DNA of 6,611 nt from Desulfobacterales bacterium (GTDB lineage Bacteria > Desulfobacterota > Desulfobacteria > Desulfobacterales > RPRI01), in contig JAUYEO010000054.1 in the NCBI GenBank assembly GCA_030689795.1, positions 1-6,611 of the forward strand, in the 5' to 3' direction. The notes beneath the pieces were generated by a model. It saw only the letters and a list, made by a program, of their open reading frames with translations. It did no database searches and was not told where the DNA came from. Position 1 is the stretch's first letter; each line of letters starts with the position of its first letter. This document shows positions 1 to 5,598 of the stretch, piece after piece. The position numbers and the translations under genes are program-made.

Positions 1-707
1 AAAGACTCGTATTCGCGTATTGCGCCGGTAACCGTAATCCGCGGATAATATCTTCTGTTAAGATAGGCTATGTTTGTATCGGCGATGGTGATTTCGATTT
101 CACCCTCGGAGACCTTTCTTATCAATTCTTCAGTCGCGGTATCTTCGTGAAACACTATTTTGAGGTTGATTCCGCGCTCTTTCAGTTTATTTAACTGTTC
201 TTCATAGGGCATCATTTTTCTTATATGAACGGTATGCCCTGCAAGGTCTTCAGGGGTTTGTATCCCCTGGTTTTTTTTGTTTACGATAATATGCTGCCGG
301 ACACGCATGTAGCCGTCTGAAAATGCCGCTGTCTTCTTTCTTTCCGGCGATGCGGTCATGTTTGCTGCAATGAATGCTCCCTTATTGTTCTTTAAAGCGG
401 GAAGAAGATCTTCCCATTTTTCAATTATCTGCACCTTAAGCTTTACGCCGAGATATTCTGCAAAAGCCTTTGCGAGCTCATACTCGAACCCCATAGGCTG
501 GTCCTTGTAAATATAGAAGCAATGGGCGTTATTTTGGGTAATGAGGATTATTTCGCCTTTTTTGAGAATATATTTGAGGCTTGTGCTTTCGGCTGTCTTT
601 TCCCGGACAACAAAGATGCAGAAGGAGATGAACAGCAGGACGATTATTGCATTTAAAAGGCGTGGTCTCTTATTTATACAGCTCGTTATTGTTGCTTTAC
701 TGAACAA
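1..707 (-). CDS. MltF-like membrane-anchored solute-binding-domain protein, 3' end cut by window edge
   Basis: I translated this minus-strand frame by hand; it is open from 707 to the left edge (235 codons). Residues about 17-34 are a hydrophobic membrane segment (LLNAIIVLLFISFCIFVV) after a basic N-terminus, so the protein is probably anchored in the inner membrane facing the periplasm. A family 3 solute-binding domain (SBP_bac_3) follows, with GFEYELAKAFAEYLGVKL, a TASPERKKTAAFS stretch, PEDLAGHTVHIRK and IADTNIAYLNRRYYPRI. This wording is characteristic of MltF lytic transglycosylases, where the binding domain precedes a catalytic SLT domain that cleaves peptidoglycan. That domain would lie beyond the edge, so the enzyme activity is inference. 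The start is TTG at 707, with GGAG eight bases upstream; no ATG occurs before the binding domain. The TTG directly follows the TAG of the upstream gene in the same frame, so translation is likely coupled. A plain amino-acid binding protein is the alternative. Confidence 0.75.
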   Translation of the reverse strand, partial: MFSKATITSCINKRPRLLNAIIVLLFISFCIFVVREKTAESTSLKYILKKGEIILITQNNAHCFYIYKDQPMGFEYELAKAFAEYLGVKLKVQIIEKWEDLLPALKNNKGAFIAANMTASPERKKTAAFSDGYMRVRQHIIVNKKNQGIQTPEDLAGHTVHIRKMMPYEEQLNKLKERGINLKIVFHEDTATEELIRKVSEGEIEITIADTNIAYLNRRYYPRITVTGAIREYES

Positions 708-1097
708 CTAGAAAGCTCCAAGCCGGCATTCTTTGATTTTTATTTTAAGAGTTTCACAGGCACAGCTTACGGAGAACCTTTGTGTATTTAATTTTACGGC
801 AATCTCCCATGCTTTGATACACGAAAGCCTGCCGTCTTCAAGAGAATTGCTTATCGCAGCTTTGAGTTCTGCAGAAACAGTCTCCTGTGCTTTTACGATT
901 TTTTTATCGGGTTTGTAACCGAATAATCCGAGCTGGCAATTAACGAGCTTAAGACTGAGCCTGTCTGCCGCAGCACCTATATCACTTTCCGGGATATGCA
1001 GCTTCCCGGCGATCTCGAATGCGGCGACGCAGGAGAGTTCATTATCCGTAACACGGCTCATAATCTCTTTTTCGAGCAGACTAATTTTTTCAGGCAT
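708..1097 (-). CDS. Small protein made of two copies of a cysteine-containing repeat, function unknown
   Basis: This is a 129-aa protein with ATG at 1097 and AAGGA eight bases upstream. It consists of two copies of one unit that align without gaps at an offset of 70 residues. Residues 14-59 against 84-129 share about 17 of 46 positions, including D18/D88, LSC (21-23/91-93), A26/A96, EIA (28-30/98-100), KL (32-33/102-103), C54/C124, LG and a final F59/F129. Each unit therefore has two cysteines 31 residues apart. The helix-rich pattern could be a small winged-helix-like or metal/redox-binding fold, but I cannot name a domain. There is no signal peptide or membrane segment, so it is probably cytoplasmic. 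Its TAG stop abuts the TTG start of the MltF-like gene, so the two are one transcription unit. A candidate promoter sits just upstream, with its -35 inside the neighbouring palindromic repeat. I have seen similar CQLGLFG-type small proteins in sulfate/metal-reducing bacteria, but the assignment is weak. Confidence 0.8.
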   Translation of the reverse strand: MPEKISLLEKEIMSRVTDNELSCVAAFEIAGKLHIPESDIGAAADRLSLKLVNCQLGLFGYKPDKKIVKAQETVSAELKAAISNSLEDGRLSCIKAWEIAVKLNTQRFSVSCACETLKIKIKECRLGAF

Positions 1098-1116
1098 GTT
1101 ATGTATCCTTTCATAA

Positions 1117-1144
1117 ATTATAGAGTATACGAGCCAATTGCAAA
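1117..1144 (-). promoter_or_regulatory. Candidate sigma70 promoter using the end of the palindromic repeat
   Basis: On the minus strand, TATAAT (1117-1122) is a perfect -10 box. TTTGCA (1139-1144, 4 of 6 matches to TTGACA) lies 16 bases upstream, giving a start near 1110, just before the ribosome binding site of the 129-aa gene. The -35 hexamer is part of the terminal inverted repeat of the element at 1131-1225, so the element seems to have brought half of the promoter. Confidence 0.5.
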
Positions 1145-1225
1145 AGTCCCTCTCCCCTAAATCCCCTCCCTTGAGGGGAGGGGATTATGGGGAGAGGGAC
1201 TTTTCGAGAGTTTTGCAATTGGGTC
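1131..1225. repeat. MITE-like palindromic repeat, copy 1 (C/G-rich core)
   Basis: The outer arms are GAGCCAATTGCAAAA (1131-1145) and its near-perfect reverse complement TTTTGCAATTGGGTC (1211-1225, 14 of 15). Inside is a second, strong palindrome: AAGTCCCTCTCCCC and ATCCCCTCCC pair with GGGGAGGGGAT and GGGGAGAGGGACTT around a TTGA loop. The right arm carries an extra insertion of about ten bases before its outer repeat. No transposase is encoded. The outer arms match those of the element at 6072-6204, whose core is unrelated. Both flanks are TATA-rich (GTATAC and ATATAA), which would fit a TA-targeting transposase acting in trans; that is inference. The folded transcript could also limit read-through from the VCBS gene into the 129-aa gene. 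Confidence 0.8.
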
Positions 1226-1246
1226 ATATAACCAGAAACCGCTTTT

Positions 1247-2908
1247 TTACTTAATTTTCCACGAAACCACAAAGCTCCTGTCATCCCCGAGGGTCGAACC
1301 ACTGGCCTGCGTTACAAGAAGGAAGACAAGTTCGTCTTTACCGTCATTGTCTATATCGCCCAGTGTGTAATCGCTTATATATCCTGAAAATTTCCTGGTT
1401 TTCCATTTGGGGGAGAGTCCGACATTATCCCACGAAAGGCATTCAAAATAACCGCTTTTGAAAATCCTGACTCTCGAAAAAACACCTCCAGTTGAATCTG
1501 TATTCTTGACCACCAGAACCTCTTTCTTTTTGTCGTTGTCAAGGTCGGTCACAAGAATGCGCTGGGGCAGATAAAGTCTGTTCTCAGGCCTTTTTTCATC
1601 TCTGCCTTTTTTTGCTGCTTCAATTTCCGCAGGCGCTTCAAGATATGCGCTGCTTCCGCCGTAAGGATCACTGCTTGACCATTCCTCGCTTCCGTTCGCA
1701 TTGAAAAGTCTCAGGTACTCGCTGTCGTTAAATCCGAGTATCATCTCCTGGCCTGAATTCAAGATATCGCCGTAATTGAAACCGTAGACATTTACGCCTT
1801 TGGGTAAAATCTCCTTGTTTGTGGAGATGTAATTTCCGCTTACCCATTTAAGTTCATACACATTTCCAGAAAAAATAGTTGCATTTCCCCCCTTCTGGCC
1901 GAAAAGAACTTTTCCGCCGCGGGCGGGAATATCAAGCACCCTGTAATGCCAGTCTTCGTTATCCGCGATTTTTTTAAAATCCTTTCCGTCCCATTCAAGC
2001 ACAAAAGAGATTACCCTTCCGCTGTCGGTGATAGCCGTTACGAATATTTCAGCCTTTTTGTTCCCGTTTATATCCGCGACATCTATTCCCTTATAAAATT
2101 CGTATGTTTTCCCGGCAAGCTCTTTTACCTTCTCGAATTTACCGGCGGTCTGCCTGTAGATAAAAATATTGTGATCATCTGCAAATACGGTTTCTATCTT
2201 CCCGTCGCCATCCACATCGCCTACGGCAATGCCCTTCAGTTTCGTTTCAAATTTCTTTGATTTCCACAAAACAGCGGCAGGCTCGCCTGAACCTGAGAAG
2301 GCTTCATCGGAAGCCATTTTTATTCCGCTCTGCTTTGACCACATCTCTTCCGGATTTTTGCGGCTGTCTGTGCCCTGTTCTCCGCCGGAAGGCTGCTGGG
2401 CTGTGATCTGCTTTGCAGGCGCCTGGGACAAAACGGTTTTTCTTCCGAAAACGGTTTCGTTGATCTTTGCCGCAAATACATTAATATGATAAATGACATC
2501 GCCCTGGCTGCTTCCGAATTCATTGATTATGACAAGCTGACTCTTCTTCTGCACATCATAAAATTTGGCGTCTGTGCTGATGCTCTCACCGAATACGGTC
2601 AGGCTTCCGAAGAGCACATAATCGGCGCCCGTTTTTTCACCTGCGGCAAGGGCCGTTTTTTCGTCCATTTTCCCCGCCGTAATTCCCACCTCCTCTTTTC
2701 CGACAATCATGACCTTATTTTCAAAGGCGATACGGGTTGAGAGCATCTCTCCAATCCCCTTCTGGAGAAAGGAGAGGTCTTTTTCGGAGTGTATATTAAA
2801 AGGAAGTATGAGAACCTTTGATATTTTGTCGGCAGAAAAAGCTGTATTTACACCCGTAAGCATTGAAACGATAGCCAGTGTCAGAATAAAGTTTTTAAAT
2901 AATTTCAA
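1247..2908 (-). CDS. Secreted VCBS/FG-GAP repeat protein with FlgO/TolB-like N-terminal domain
   Basis: This 553-aa protein starts at a TTG (2908) with AGGAG nine bases upstream. Residues 1-26 are a Sec signal peptide (basic MKLFK, hydrophobic ILTLAIVSMLTGV, AFSA cleavage site), so it acts in the periplasm or outside the cell. Residues about 30-155 (KVLILPF, GIGEMLSTR, GADYVLFGSLTVFGES) resemble the FlgO/CsgG/TolB-N type of envelope domain. A polar, Gln/Ser-rich linker (about 160-210) precedes a beta-propeller-like region. This has calcium-loop motifs of FG-GAP/VCBS type at D231 (DVDGDGKIE), D279 (DINGNKKAE), D455 (DLDNDKKKE) and D518 (DIDNDGKDE), and a degenerate one near D381. The motifs with alternating Asp/Asn at positions 1, 3 and 5 probably bind calcium and stabilise blades. 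The role is unknown; an envelope assembly, adhesion or sensing function is plausible. It is separated from the 129-aa gene by 149 bp containing a palindromic repeat. Confidence 0.88.
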   Translation of the reverse strand: MKLFKNFILTLAIVSMLTGVNTAFSADKISKVLILPFNIHSEKDLSFLQKGIGEMLSTRIAFENKVMIVGKEEVGITAGKMDEKTALAAGEKTGADYVLFGSLTVFGESISTDAKFYDVQKKSQLVIINEFGSSQGDVIYHINVFAAKINETVFGRKTVLSQAPAKQITAQQPSGGEQGTDSRKNPEEMWSKQSGIKMASDEAFSGSGEPAAVLWKSKKFETKLKGIAVGDVDGDGKIETVFADDHNIFIYRQTAGKFEKVKELAGKTYEFYKGIDVADINGNKKAEIFVTAITDSGRVISFVLEWDGKDFKKIADNEDWHYRVLDIPARGGKVLFGQKGGNATIFSGNVYELKWVSGNYISTNKEILPKGVNVYGFNYGDILNSGQEMILGFNDSEYLRLFNANGSEEWSSSDPYGGSSAYLEAPAEIEAAKKGRDEKRPENRLYLPQRILVTDLDNDKKKEVLVVKNTDSTGGVFSRVRIFKSGYFECLSWDNVGLSPKWKTRKFSGYISDYTLGDIDNDGKDELVFLLVTQASGSTLGDDRSFVVSWKIK

Positions 2909-2919
2909 ATTTATTATCT

Positions 2920-3005
2920 CCTGTAATTTTAAGTACTCAGGTTATTTAGACTGTAGGCTGTCAGGGTTTTTGTAAGAACCTGAGCAGTTACCTGTAATGT
3001 TAAGT
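2920..3005. repeat. Duplicated leader segment upstream of the VCBS gene
   Basis: CCTGTAATTTTAAGT (2920-2934) and CCTGTAATGTTAAGT (2991-3005) match at 14 of 15 positions, 71 bp apart. The gene-proximal copy includes part of the ribosome binding region of the VCBS gene, read on the minus strand. Between them lies an 8-bp inverted pair, CTCAGGTT (2936-2943) and AACCTGAG (2977-2984), that could fold in the leader. No convincing sigma70 promoter was found here. Confidence 0.5.
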
Positions 3006-3035
3006 TTCTTTCTCAGTAATTACCACTTTAAAAAC

Positions 3036-3053
3036 CTTCGTGTTCTTCGTGGT
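3036..3053. repeat. Short tandem repeat, 9-bp period
   Basis: CTTCGTGTT is followed directly by CTTCGTGGT. This wording resembles a short intergenic repeat seen in many environmental bacterial genomes. It lies in the gap between the VCBS gene leader and the HicB-like remnant. Confidence 0.45.
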
Positions 3054-3125
3054 TTAAAAATTATCCTTCTGCATCAGGCGGTAGGCGTCCGCAATGTTCT
3101 CTTCCAATTCCTCAATGGTCTCGCT
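3054..3125 (-). pseudogene. C-terminal remnant resembling a HicB-family antitoxin
   Basis: Directly after the TGA of the ATPase gene, and in the same frame, 23 codons stay open to a TAA at 3054-3056. They read ETIEELEENIADAYRLMQ followed by KDNF. An acidic helix of the form ETxEELxENIxxA near the C-terminus is typical of HicB-like antitoxins (the UPF0150 type), where it follows the small beta-sheet domain. That domain is absent here; the ATPase gene occupies its place. The stretch has no start codon or ribosome binding site of its own, so it is probably a relic left when the ATPase segment arrived or when a hicAB locus decayed. It is short, and chance similarity to a coiled helix cannot be excluded. 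Confidence 0.4.
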
Positions 3126-4319
3126 TCACAACCAGGCCTCAGCGGGTGTGGAAAAAAAATCATGCAGAGGGATGCCGTTTCCTCCCACAACAATCAGTCT
3201 CGCATCCGGGTAACGAGCACGAAAAGCTTCCAGACCGGAGACTTTACCGCTCCTGCCGCTTTTTACTTCAATCGCACAGAGTTCCGTTCCGCGGGCAATG
3301 ACAAAATCGACCTCGTTGTCACCATGCCGCCAGTATGTGATCGAATAATTAGCCGGATAAAGGTTATTTACAAGATGCCCTCCCACGGCATTCTCAACCA
3401 GACGCCCCCACCAGATCGCATCGGAGTTTGATTCATTGAACGAGCGATTTGAGAGGGCAGTGACCAGGGCATTGTTCCAGAGCAGCAGTTTGGGGCTGCT
3501 CCCCCGTTTGCGTACAGATCCCCGCGAAAAGAGCTCCAGCCCGCTTACAAGAAAAGCTGTTTCCAGCAACCTTAGATAGTGGGCAAGTGTCGTCGTATTG
3601 CCGGCATCATGCAATTGCCCGAGCATTTTGTTATAGGAGAGTATCTGTGCCGGAAACGTTGCCGCCAGAGCGAATAAATGGCGCAGGAGTGTCGGCTTGG
3701 TGATTTTCTGTAACTGAAGCACGTCGCGTGCCAGCACCGTTTCTATCAGAGAATCGGTCACGTATCGCTTCCATTTCTGCTCGTCGTCGCTAAAGGCTGC
3801 CGCGCCGGGATAACCACCGAAATAGAGCCAGCGCGGCAGATCCCAGCCGAAGGCGTCAACGCATTCCTGAAACGTCCAGTGGCTGCAACGATGCAGAAAA
3901 AATCGCCCCGCCAGACTTTCTGATAATCCTTCCCGAATCAGCAGCGCCGATGACCCCAGTACCAGTAGACGAATATCCCGTGGAGAGCGCCGAGCAGCAT
4001 CCCAGATACTCTTCAGCGATTCACTCCAGCCGCGCACCTTTTGTACCTCATCAAGCACAAGGAATACCGGTCCGCGCGATCGGTCCGCCTCAACCTCTGC
4101 CCGGCGCCACTGGGTTTCAATCCATTCCGCCCCCGGAGGAAGAGGACTGTCGGCAGAGGCATAGACAAAAGGAAACGGCAGCTTGTCCATAACCTGGTGG
4201 GCGATGGTGGTTTTTCCCACCTGCCGGGGACCTGTCAGCACCTGAAAGACATGTTGCTTCTTCTCAAATTCTCTAACCAGCAACGGTACCAGTGATCGTT
4301 CAAAGTTATTCATATACAC
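3126..4319 (-). CDS. AAA_14 / DUF4143 family ATPase
   Basis: This is a 397-aa protein of the full length usual for the family. The Walker A loop is GPRQVGKTT (30-38) and Walker B is FLVLDE (86-91), followed by a sensor-type strand LLVLGSSAL (118-126). These make up the AAA_14 P-loop domain. The C-terminal half is DUF4143, ending in a PD-(D/E)XK-like core: NEVDFV (D338) and AIEVKSGR (E351, K353). Such archaeo-eukaryote-like ATPases are common, highly mobile single genes in environmental bacteria and archaea. Their job is unresolved, with defence or nucleic-acid handling proposed. The ending TPAEAWL looks like the natural family C-terminus, so the gene is intact. The start is either GTG 4319 or ATG 4313; neither has a clear Shine-Dalgarno sequence. 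GC content is visibly higher than in neighbouring genes (sample lines 55-62% against about 43% in the VCBS gene), a sign of transfer. It stands alone, with a HicB-like remnant directly downstream. Confidence 0.92.
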   Translation of the reverse strand: MYMNNFERSLVPLLVREFEKKQHVFQVLTGPRQVGKTTIAHQVMDKLPFPFVYASADSPLPPGAEWIETQWRRAEVEADRSRGPVFLVLDEVQKVRGWSESLKSIWDAARRSPRDIRLLVLGSSALLIREGLSESLAGRFFLHRCSHWTFQECVDAFGWDLPRWLYFGGYPGAAAFSDDEQKWKRYVTDSLIETVLARDVLQLQKITKPTLLRHLFALAATFPAQILSYNKMLGQLHDAGNTTTLAHYLRLLETAFLVSGLELFSRGSVRKRGSSPKLLLWNNALVTALSNRSFNESNSDAIWWGRLVENAVGGHLVNNLYPANYSITYWRHGDNEVDFVIARGTELCAIEVKSGRSGKVSGLEAFRARYPDARLIVVGGNGIPLHDFFSTPAEAWL

Positions 4320-4353
4320 AGTGTAACCGAACAGTTATCCATTTACAACAAAT

Positions 4354-4390
4354 ATTACTCAATGACTGAGCAAAATTACTCAATGACCGA
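4354..4390. promoter_or_regulatory. Pair of 21-bp-spaced direct repeats upstream of the ATPase gene
   Basis: ATTACTCAATGAC-T/C-GA occurs at 4354-4369 and again at 4375-4390, exactly 21 bp apart and so on the same face of the helix. The pair sits about 40-75 bp upstream of the ATPase start codon. Phased direct repeats in this position are typical of an operator for a dimeric or cooperative regulator. No convincing sigma70 promoter could be placed next to them. What binds here is unknown. Confidence 0.5.
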
Positions 4391-4485
4391 ACCGGAGAGC
4401 AAAGAAATCCATCATATGCTGAATTTTCATCCGACTGTTTAAGCCACTTTCTGAGGCAATGCTTTTTCAAGTATTAAATTTTCAG

Positions 4486-4503
4486 TTGAACCGAAACAGC
4501 GAG
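4486..4503 (+). repeat. Left arm of 18-bp inverted repeat bounding the small-gene cassette
   Basis: TTGAACCGAAACAGCGAG is the exact reverse complement of 5643-5660. The 18-bp match stops abruptly on both sides. The two arms enclose the DUF2283, DUF4258 and 81-aa genes. Next to this arm, CAGCGA (4497-4502) and TCGCTG (4512-4517) can form a small hairpin, and the sequence up to about 4530 is rich in GCGAGCG and GGCGGGG words. Confidence 0.7.
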
Positions 4504-4569
4504 CGCAAACTTCGCTGCTTGCGGCGGGGTTAGCGAGCGAATTAAAAACAGATACTATTCCCTACGGTC

Positions 4570-4603
4570 GAAGATTCCCCGCTGCTTGTGGCGGGAAATC
4601 TTC
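4570..4603 (-). terminator. Hairpin overlapping the end of the DUF2283 gene
   Basis: GAAGATTCCCCGC (4570-4582) pairs with GCGGGAAATCTTC (4591-4603) at 12 of 13 positions around an 8-base loop. The stem overlaps the TGA stop of the DUF2283 gene. It is stable enough to act as a terminator or 3' stabiliser for that minus-strand transcript, but it lacks an immediate U-tract (TTTTTAA comes about 20 bases later). It may equally be a member of a dispersed repeat family, since similar GCTTGCGGCGGGG wording occurs at about 4517-4531. Confidence 0.5.
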
Positions 4604-4787
4604 AAATATTGAAAATATCAGCCAGAGAATACCTTTCCGCAGCGTCCAGCACCTCTAAACCTATCCTTTTCCCGGATGCGTCAAGGTCAATATTCAAACC
4701 TTCTTCAATTTCCAATGTTCGATCAACATGTTTTTCCTGTAAGCGAATATAAAGAGCGTCAATTTCATTGTCGTATTCTATCTTCAT
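4602..4787 (-). CDS. DUF2283 family small protein, antitoxin-like
   Basis: This 61-aa protein has ATG at 4787 with AGGAG eight bases upstream. The whole chain is one DUF2283 domain: MKIEYDNEIDALYIRLQ, then an acidic middle (EIEEGLNIDLDASGKRIGLEVLDA) and a short tail. This length is normal for the family. DUF2283 genes often sit next to DUF4258 or other RelE-fold toxin-like genes, and an antitoxin or small regulator role has been suggested; no enzymatic residues are visible. Here it has no toxin on its own strand. The nearest DUF4258 gene is divergent, 235 bp away, and already has another partner. It may be a leftover antitoxin or a regulator of the divergent pair. A hairpin covers its stop codon. 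Confidence 0.85.
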   Translation of the reverse strand: MKIEYDNEIDALYIRLQEKHVDRTLEIEEGLNIDLDASGKRIGLEVLDAAERYSLADIFNI

Positions 4788-4805
4788 AAATTATTCTCCT
4801 GAACA

Positions 4806-4834
4806 AACATAACATCCCCCTTATTCCGAATCAA
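4806..4834 (-). promoter_or_regulatory. Weak candidate promoter for the DUF2283 gene
   Basis: On the minus strand, TTGATT (4829-4834) and TATGTT (4806-4811) are 17 bases apart, each with four matches to consensus. The predicted start falls at about 4799, right on the Shine-Dalgarno sequence, so either the mRNA is nearly leaderless or the real promoter lies further upstream. Confidence 0.25.
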
Positions 4835-4842
4835 GGAGAATC

Positions 4843-4863
4843 AGTCAGCTTTACTGTCTGACT
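4843..4863. promoter_or_regulatory. Operator-like palindrome between divergent genes
   Basis: AGTCAG (4843-4848) and CTGACT (4858-4863) form a dyad with a 9-base spacer, about two helical turns from end to end. It lies between the DUF2283 start and the promoters of the DUF4258 gene. Toxin-antitoxin complexes usually repress their own promoters through such dyads, so this is a possible binding site. With only 6-bp arms, chance is possible. Confidence 0.35.
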
Positions 4864-4893
4864 ATTAACTTTTATGTGTTTTCAGATTTTATA

Positions 4894-4933
4894 TTGATTT
4901 CAATTTTGTCCTACTATATACTCAAGTTATAAT
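4894..4933 (+). promoter_or_regulatory. Overlapping sigma70 promoters for the DUF4258 / 81-aa pair
   Basis: TTGATT (4894-4899), a 17-base gap and TATACT (4917-4922) make one good promoter. TTGTCC (4906-4911), a 16-base gap and a perfect TATAAT (4928-4933) make a second, overlapping one. The region is strongly AT-rich. Either would give a leader of about 80-95 bases before the ATG at 5023. Confidence 0.5.
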
Positions 4934-5022
4934 AATTGATTGTCCAGCAGAAAAATATTTATCCAAAATCATTTTCATAAATATGTGTTCGCTGCTCCGA
5001 AGCTAAATATCTGGATTATAGC

Positions 5023-5346
5023 ATGAGTGAAATCTGGGATAGAGTACTTGAGTTAATTCAGCAGAGAGACGTCCGGATTTCCGAGCATGGCTATGATGAG
5101 CTCGCAAATGATGACATTACTGTTCGGGAGATCATATCAGGCTCTGACAAAGCTTTTATTATCGAGGAGTACCCGGATTACCCGAGAGGGCAGTGTGTCT
5201 TGGTTTTACAAAACGACAGGTCAGGGAAACCAATACACGCGGTTTGGGGTATACCGCATGGCTTATCGTCGCCCGCTGTCCTAGTAACGGCATACCGGCC
5301 TGATCCTGAAAAATGGACTAATGATTTTCGGAGGAGAAAGTTGTGA
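5023..5346 (+). CDS. DUF4258 protein, probable toxin of a type II-like pair
   Basis: This is a 107-aa protein beginning MSEIWDRVLELI. The DUF4258 core runs from about residue 17 to the end: RISEHGYDEL with H22, EEYPDYPRG with R55, CVLVL strand (58-62), GKPIHAVWG with H72, and LVTAYRPDPEKW (87-98) before a basic tail. DUF4258 is related to the RelE/HigB-like small toxin fold, and the conserved His and Arg residues are candidate functional positions; toxicity itself is not shown by the sequence. The stop TGA overlaps the GTG of the next gene by four bases (GTGA), so the two are translationally coupled, toxin-like gene first. The ATG at 5023 has only a weak GGA upstream, so low translation initiation is likely. 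The gene looks intact, with all the motifs recognised for the family. Confidence 0.85.
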   Translation: MSEIWDRVLELIQQRDVRISEHGYDELANDDITVREIISGSDKAFIIEEYPDYPRGQCVLVLQNDRSGKPIHAVWGIPHGLSSPAVLVTAYRPDPEKWTNDFRRRKL

Positions 5347-5588
5347 AACGAAAACAATATAAGAAATTAGTGCATGAAGGCGGATATGTTGCCGAGGTTG
5401 ATGTTGTATTGCTCGAAGCAGATGAAGGCTGGTCTCCATACCTGTCTGTAGAAGACGCCTGCAAACTTGATGATGTCAGAGAGGCTCTTCGGAGAGGGGA
5501 TATTCAAAGAGCGGCGGGGCTATCCCGCGTATTTTCACTTACACCTGTCACAATATCGAAACAGCCGGAAAAGCAATTGCAGACATAA
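5343..5588 (+). CDS. Small conserved protein, probable antitoxin partner of the DUF4258 protein
   Basis: This 81-aa protein starts at GTG 5343, chosen because GGAGGA lies about seven bases upstream and the start overlaps the previous stop. Key stretches are HEGGYVAEVDVVLLEADEGW (11-30), SPYLSVEDACKLDDVREALR (31-50), and RRGDIQRAAGLSRVFSLTPV (50-69). I recognise this as a frequent small partner of DUF4258-type genes, without a named function. The N-terminal part looks like a short beta-sheet and the middle like a helical SPYLSxEDAxKLDxVREALRRGD segment that could bind the partner or DNA. It has no cysteines suited to metal binding and no membrane segment. The C-terminal tail (KQPEKQLQT) is probably disordered. 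The antitoxin role is inferred from gene order and coupling. Confidence 0.75.
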   Translation: MKRKQYKKLVHEGGYVAEVDVVLLEADEGWSPYLSVEDACKLDDVREALRRGDIQRAAGLSRVFSLTPVTISKQPEKQLQT

Positions 5589-5598
5589 CCTTTTTTGG

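Noticed and set aside
1131..1225. CRISPR array
   Set aside because: The repeats are palindromic arms of a single element, not regularly spaced direct repeats with unique spacers.
1111..1302. Open frame of 63 codons on the minus strand through the first palindromic repeat
   Set aside because: It reads PIIPSPQGRGFRGEG, a typical conceptual translation of a CCCTCTCCCC repeat, and overlaps the end of the VCBS gene in another frame.
1946..2975. Several plus-strand open frames of 84-104 codons opposite the VCBS gene
   Set aside because: They are antisense shadows of a gene with a clear signal peptide and FG-GAP motifs, and none shows a recognisable domain.
2997..3431. Plus-strand open frame of 144 codons
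   Set aside because: It lies antisense to the end of the ATPase gene and the HicB-like remnant; no domain and no ribosome binding site.
4486..4603. Integron-type attC site
   Set aside because: There are hairpins and a GTTAGCG word, but no paired RYYYAAC/GTTRRRY core sites and no integrase, so it is better described as repeat sequence.
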